Assembly: GCF_000150275.1 (NCBI RefSeq)
Contig: NW_002060953.1
Location: 612,934-667,004, forward strand
Reading direction: 5' to 3'
Length of the DNA stretch: 54,071 nt
Origin: Trichoplax adhaerens
Lineage: Eukaryota > Placozoa > Uniplacotomia > Trichoplacea > Trichoplacidae
The notes under the pieces were generated by a model. It made no database searches. It saw nothing but the letters and a program-made list of their open reading frames with translations, and was not told where the DNA came from. Shown in pieces: positions 50,101 through 54,071 of this stretch (position 1 is its first letter; each line of letters starts with the position of its first letter). The position numbers and the translations under genes were made by a program.

Positions 50101-53100
50101 ATGTAGTAGAATATTTTGTACGAGATGATGTACCACGATAGCTATTGCCATTGCCGTTATAACAGTTAGTGGAGCAAATACCTGATGATACTGAGAAATC
50201 ATCGATGGCAATATCACCTGAACTAGCACCTGCTGTTGTAGCTTGAACGATAATTCTAAAGATAGTTGAGCTACTGATAGTAACTAGTCCATGCTTCCAA
50301 CCTACGCCTTGATTACCAGAGATTTGACCAATAACCGATATTGCACCATTTCGATTAAGAGATACCGATAATGTACCAATGTTCTCACCATACATATTAT
50401 ACCAAACGCTGAAACATGCTGCAGTTATGGGTAAGAATTGAGTGCTGACAAGTTGTGCTTTGCCATTAACAGCAAACTGAGTGTTAAGTAAATTACTACT
50501 TTGTATAAACATGTAATGACCAAAGCGTGTACCAAGAGTATGATCAATTGAAGGTCCAGTATTAGCACTAGGGGTATCACCACTACCTCGGATCCAATTA
50601 ATATCATTACTTAAGGAATTGGCCCAAGTACATAAGCTTGATTCGAAATCACAATCGGCCGGTCCGGGACAGGCACCTGCTGTAAGACCAACATCATCTA
50701 TGGCTATATCACCTTGGATTCCATTTCCGACACTGGCATCAAAGACTGCTCTCCAGCTGGATATATAACTTCTAAGCGTAACTCTACCATATAACCATTG
50801 ATTACCTTGATTACCAGTACGCCTCCAGCGTGGATTACTTAATGTGCCTGTTCCAGCGTTATTTAAGAACCTAATTAGGACTTGAAGGATACCAATGTTA
50901 TTACCAGACATATGATACCAAAATGATAAACAACGTGAGCCTGGAGATTGTACAGGGCTTTGGATTCGTGCTTTATCGCCTCTGAATTCAAGTCCAGCAT
51001 GAATATATAGGAAATGGCCTGATGATGTTTGAGTTGTATGATCAGTGGCGGGTCCAGTGCCTTGAGTAGGTGTACCATTGCTGCCAATATACCATTGAGC
51101 TTTTTCAGTAACATCGTTAGTCCAGCCGCATACTCCATTGTTGGTTGCTTCGAAATCGCAAACATCCGATGGTGGACAAGCTCCTGGTGTGAAGGAAATA
51201 TCATCGACAGCAATATCACCTTGGAAATTATTGCCAGCAATACCACGTAAACGAATAGAGTAGGATACTCCACTTGATACTGTTACTTGAGCTTTTTGCC
51301 ATAGGTTACCTTGACTACCTTGTCGTCTCCAAATCATTATCCTTGATATATTGGACGTGGAATAATCTCTATCAATAAATGCTTCTAATGTATTGACTTT
51401 TTCGCCGTACATTTGATACCAAAAGCGGAAACATGTTGCAGATGTTGGAGCAATGAATGGACTATAAATATCTGCATAAGGTGCTGTACTTGAATTAGTG
51501 GCAGTGATGCTAGTACTATCGATATCGAGATAATATCCAAGGCCTGATGTATGATCGTATTGTGGCCCAAGTCCTACACTTGTTGTACTTCCTTTTCGCA
51601 AAGACCAATCAAAGTTGTCATTCGTCGATTGTTTCCATAAGCAAAGATTACCGTTAGAAAAGTTACAATTATACGGTGAATTGCTAACCACAGCTGTCGG
51701 TTGTATCGGTGGTGGTAGAACAGTGCCATTGCAGACGCCATCGTAGAAAGAAATATCATCTAGCCCAATATCACCTGTAAATCCATTGCCTTTGGTAGCT
51801 TGGAATATAATCTGGTAAGAGGTTGTAGCAGTAAATTGCACTTGACCCTGTATCCATACGTTACCTTGTTGGCCGATAACGTTAGCTAATAGTGTTTGGA
51901 AACCGTCACCAAGCATAAATACAGATAAAGCACCTACCGTAGTACCTCTCATATGGAAGTAAAATCGTAAACATCTTGCATTTCCAGTCGGTCTAAAAAT
52001 CTCACTAATTAATTGCGCTTTTGCACGCGGAGCAATTTGACTATTTGATGTTTCGATATATGCATAATGGCCTTTATTAGTACCGAGAGTATGATCACTT
52101 TGTGGACCAGTAGCGATACTATTTGTTGCGCCTGATGTAATTTCCCAATCAAATTGATCAGCTGCACCTTCGACATTACTCCATGTGCATAAGCCATTTT
52201 CGAAATCGCAACTGCCAGGTGGAGGGCATGGTCGGCGCAAGAATGCGATATCGTCTAGTGCAACATCACCAAATATTCCGTTGCCAACCACTGATTCGAA
52301 TACAACTCTATAGGCATTTGGACTCCTCAGAGTAACTTGACCAATTTGCCATCTTGCACCTTGATTGCCAAAACGTTGCCATAGAGGAGTAGTTAATTGA
52401 CTTTGACCAGCTGCTAACATGTAAACATTTAATAGACCAACAGTGGATCCGTACATATAGTACCAGAACTGTAAGCAATTTCCACTGGTTGAAGCTTTGA
52501 GTGGACTGATAATTCGCGCTCGACTACCAGGTCGCTGTGGTGTCGAGGATTCAGCATAGATGTAATAACCTGTAGGTGATCGCGATGTATGATCTACACT
52601 AGGTCCTGTATTAGGAGTTCCTGTTGGACCTATTTTTCTTGTCCAATTAAATGTATCTCCCTGATCTTGAAGCCAGCCACACCAACCTTCTTGGAAATCG
52701 CATTCATCGTTATATAATACGCAAGGTCTATCTAAGAATTGGACATCATCAATAGCAATGTCGCCTAAAAAGTTTGCACCGGTGTAACCCTCGAATGTAA
52801 AGTTATAGGGAATACCAGTCCTAATATTTCGTTGTGCTATCTTCCACTTGTCACCTTGTGGCCCAGAACGACTCCAAATAAGATGTCGAGCACCTTCGTC
52901 ATTGCTAGCATAAACATCTAACATGTTAACGCTTTGGCCATGCATCCAATACCAAAATTGGAAGCAAAAGAAGGTAGTAGGGTGAGCTTGTACAGTCGGT
53001 GGTTGTAAAATAGCTACTTGATTAGGTTGTGTAAATGATGATTCAATATACATATAGTAGCCATTGCCGGTGGTATGATCATGTCGTGGTCCTGTACCAG

Positions 53101-54071
53101 TACTTGTTGTTGAGCCTCTGAAACGCCTCCATTTTAGTGAAGTATCCGATGGTTGCGTATAATTACATACACCTGTCTCAAATGTGCATCCATAAGGTAA
53201 CTGTGGTGCTGGTGATGGTGTTACAATAGGCAAGTTGTTGACAGCGCAGCGACCAGGAGTGAATATGATATTATCGATGGCGAAATTTCCAGACATACCA
53301 GGACTCCTTTTGGCTTCAAAAATAATCTGGTAGGCTGTTGTTATACTATGAATAGTAATATTACCTTGCTTCCATTGATTCCCTTGAGCTCCTTTAATTT
53401 GGCTAAGGTAGTAAACTCGACCAGTATTGCGTCGTCTGATGTAGACGGTTAAATCGCCAGGATTAGCACCATTAACATAGTACCAGAAGCTTAAACATTG
53501 GCCAGCAGTAATTGGCAAATATTCACTATAAAATCGAGCAAACTGTGTAGTAGTGACACCGGAAGGAGTAGTTGAATTAGCATAAATATAGGAGCCTGTA
53601 TTTTTTTGGGTAGTAACATCAGTTGTTGGCCCACCAGTAAAGCCTGGCAGACTAGGACTAGTAATGATCCAATTAAAACTATCCAATAAACTATTGTAAT
53701 AGGCACATAAGCCATTTTCGAAGGTACAACTTCCAGGTGGAGGACATGCGCCATTTACAATTCTAATATCATCAACAGCGATTGTATGTTTGGCGCCATT
53801 ACCAACGACGGCTTCAAAAGCAGGTATCCAACGATAATTGGCTTTAACGGTAACCCATGCATTAATCCATTGATTTCCAAGTGATCCAGTCATACTCCAT
53901 AATGCAATTCCGTTGGAGGAGAATGTTGCAGCATAAAAATTCAACGAAGCGGTGGTATCGGAGCCATTCATATAGTACCAAAATTGAATACAAGTTCCAT
54001 TGGTAGCGCTATAGGATGGCCCTTCAAGTTGTGCTTTATAACCAGGTGTTCTACCGGTTGTATCTGCATAT
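34802..54071 (-). CDS. Giant MAM/LDLa/kringle type I membrane receptor (5' end off window)
   Basis: Twelve exons in transcript order: 43540-54071 (open to the right edge), 43142-43410, 38243-42902, 38021-38137, 37618-37776, 37285-37494, 36801-36938, 36322-36480, 35760-35885, 35340-35454, 35007-35142 and 34802-34915 (TAG). Every junction keeps phase, giving about 5,577 residues in the window. I count about 28 MAM domains (pattern C-F-E-x-G-x-C-x-W, later DHT, later AIDD), 15 LDLa modules (C..DC.D.SDE..C), one decayed LDLa and one kringle. A single membrane helix and a tail with NPxY motifs follow. MAM domains mediate adhesion, and LDLa modules bind ligands through calcium. The layout resembles vertebrate MALRD1 (Diet1) but is larger; orthology is not claimed. 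No signal peptide is visible because the N-terminus is missing. Confidence 0.93.
35340..35885 (-). other. Last LDLa exon and transmembrane exon
   Basis: Exon 35760-35885 encodes the final LDLa ([16 protein letters not shown]) and ends in phase 1. It splices to 35340-35454, which encodes the helix [20 protein letters not shown] followed by YFYRRRS, a typical stop-transfer end. Confidence 0.88.
35644..35759 (-). other. Retained-intron alternative membrane terminus (candidate)
   Basis: If the donor at 35759 is not used, the last-LDLa frame continues for 37 codons. It reads a hydrophobic run ([20 protein letters not shown], then YA), a basic stop-transfer [11 protein letters not shown], and TGA at 35644-35646. 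This would give a membrane isoform without the NPxY tail. It could be chance in AT-rich intron DNA. Confidence 0.4.
36322..38137 (-). other. C-terminal LDLa-MAM-LDLa exons
   Basis: Exon 38021-38137 is one LDLa ([16 protein letters not shown]). MAM 28 is split over 37618-37776, 37285-37494 and 36801-36938. Exon 36322-36480 carries the next LDLa ([16 protein letters not shown]). All introns here are phase 1, the usual phase for shuffled extracellular modules. For exon 38021-38137 the acceptor at 38138-38139 was chosen because only it keeps the frame. Confidence 0.85.
38243..42902 (-). other. Second giant coding exon, 4.66 kb
   Basis: Codes for the end of MAM 20, then seven LDLa modules alternating with MAM 21-27. 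Acceptor ag precedes GTTGTCATTCAAGG at 42902, and the donor is gtgcgt at 38242. Start phase 0 and end phase 1 fit both neighbours. Confidence 0.92.
45541..45574 (-). other. Decayed LDLa remnant
   Basis: Where an LDLa is expected between MAM 16 and MAM 17, only [12 protein letters not shown] remains after the Pro/Thr-rich linker. The cysteines and SDE calcium motif of a full module are missing. Confidence 0.6.
46757..46853 (-). other. First LDLa module: switch from MAM-only to MAM-LDLa array
   Basis: Reads C-FRC-..-SC-..-CDYISDC-DSSDE-KC, a complete six-cysteine LDLa with the acidic calcium cage. Upstream of it in the protein there are only MAM domains and the kringle. Downstream nearly every MAM is preceded by an LDLa. 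Confidence 0.85.
49924..50164 (-). other. Kringle domain inside the MAM array
   Basis: About 80 residues with six cysteines in kringle spacing. Diagnostic pieces are [12 protein letters not shown] near the start, CQNW, NYCRNPD, GPWCYT and a final CKVPQC. It lies between MAM 8 and MAM 9, directly after a MAM ending and before a Pro-rich linker. Kringles are ligand-binding folds, and no protease domain accompanies it. Confidence 0.93.

Larger units (their letters stand above)
43540..54071 (-). other. Giant coding exon, at least 10.5 kb
   Basis: The frame stays open from the right window edge to the donor at 43539-43534 (gtaaga), about 3,510 codons, with no stop. In transcript order it codes for MAM domains 1-8, a kringle, MAM 9-14, then MAM 15-20 interleaved with LDLa modules. 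The frame at the right edge still reads as the middle of a MAM domain, so the exon extends beyond the window. Proline/threonine-rich linkers occur at regular steps. Confidence 0.93.

Noticed and set aside
34802-54071. Plus-strand and other-frame open frames inside the receptor exons (for example 44190-44546, 49210-49782)
   Set aside because: They are shadows of the long minus-strand frame, with no domains of their own.

Overview
This is nuclear DNA from an animal. It is AT-rich, its genes are split by GT-AG introns, and it encodes metazoan-type proteins: a p120/delta-catenin armadillo protein, a KIF27/KIF7-type kinesin, the anaphase-promoting-complex subunit APC13 and a very large MAM/LDLa/kringle receptor. 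Compact spacing, many short introns in one gene and generic rather than vertebrate-like paralogues point to an early-branching animal. I lean towards a placozoan (Trichoplax/Hoilungia type), but that is an inference and I could not check it.

Layout. 195-1158 (+): last exons of a gene I do not recognise, with NPF, coiled-coil and proline-rich parts. 1159-7970: intergenic DNA with several families of tandem and direct repeats (87-bp, 130-bp, about 157-bp and about 106-bp periods). 7974-11373 (+): two-exon delta-catenin gene. 11374-15059: AT-rich spacer. 15060-25253 (-): KIF27/KIF7-like kinesin with about 40 small exons. 25254-25865: a compact divergent promoter containing a near-consensus RFX X-box. 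25866-26084 (+): a tiny intronless APC13 gene. 26085-29240: spacer with a 23-bp minisatellite inside a segmental duplication. 29240-29664 (+): CpG-rich promoter and a candidate first exon. 29665-34801: spacer or intron. 34802-54071 (-): the 3' part of a giant type I membrane protein whose 5' end lies off the right edge.

The giant receptor is the most remarkable part. Twelve exons with consistent splice phase give about 5,577 residues inside the window, of which one uninterrupted exon exceeds 10.5 kb and another is 4.66 kb. I count about 28 MAM domains, 15 intact LDLa modules, one decayed LDLa and one kringle. They form two higher-order repeats: MAM triplets separated by Pro/Thr-rich linkers upstream, and LDLa-MAM-LDLa-MAM-linker doublets downstream. 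A transmembrane helix and a tail with three NPxY motifs follow. Retention of one intron would swap in a different, in-frame membrane segment with a short basic tail.

The genes show no operon-like functional link. Catenin serves cadherin junctions, the kinesin serves cilia, APC13 the cell cycle and the receptor probably ligand uptake or adhesion. Intron-poor genes (catenin, receptor) sit next to an intron-dense one (kinesin).
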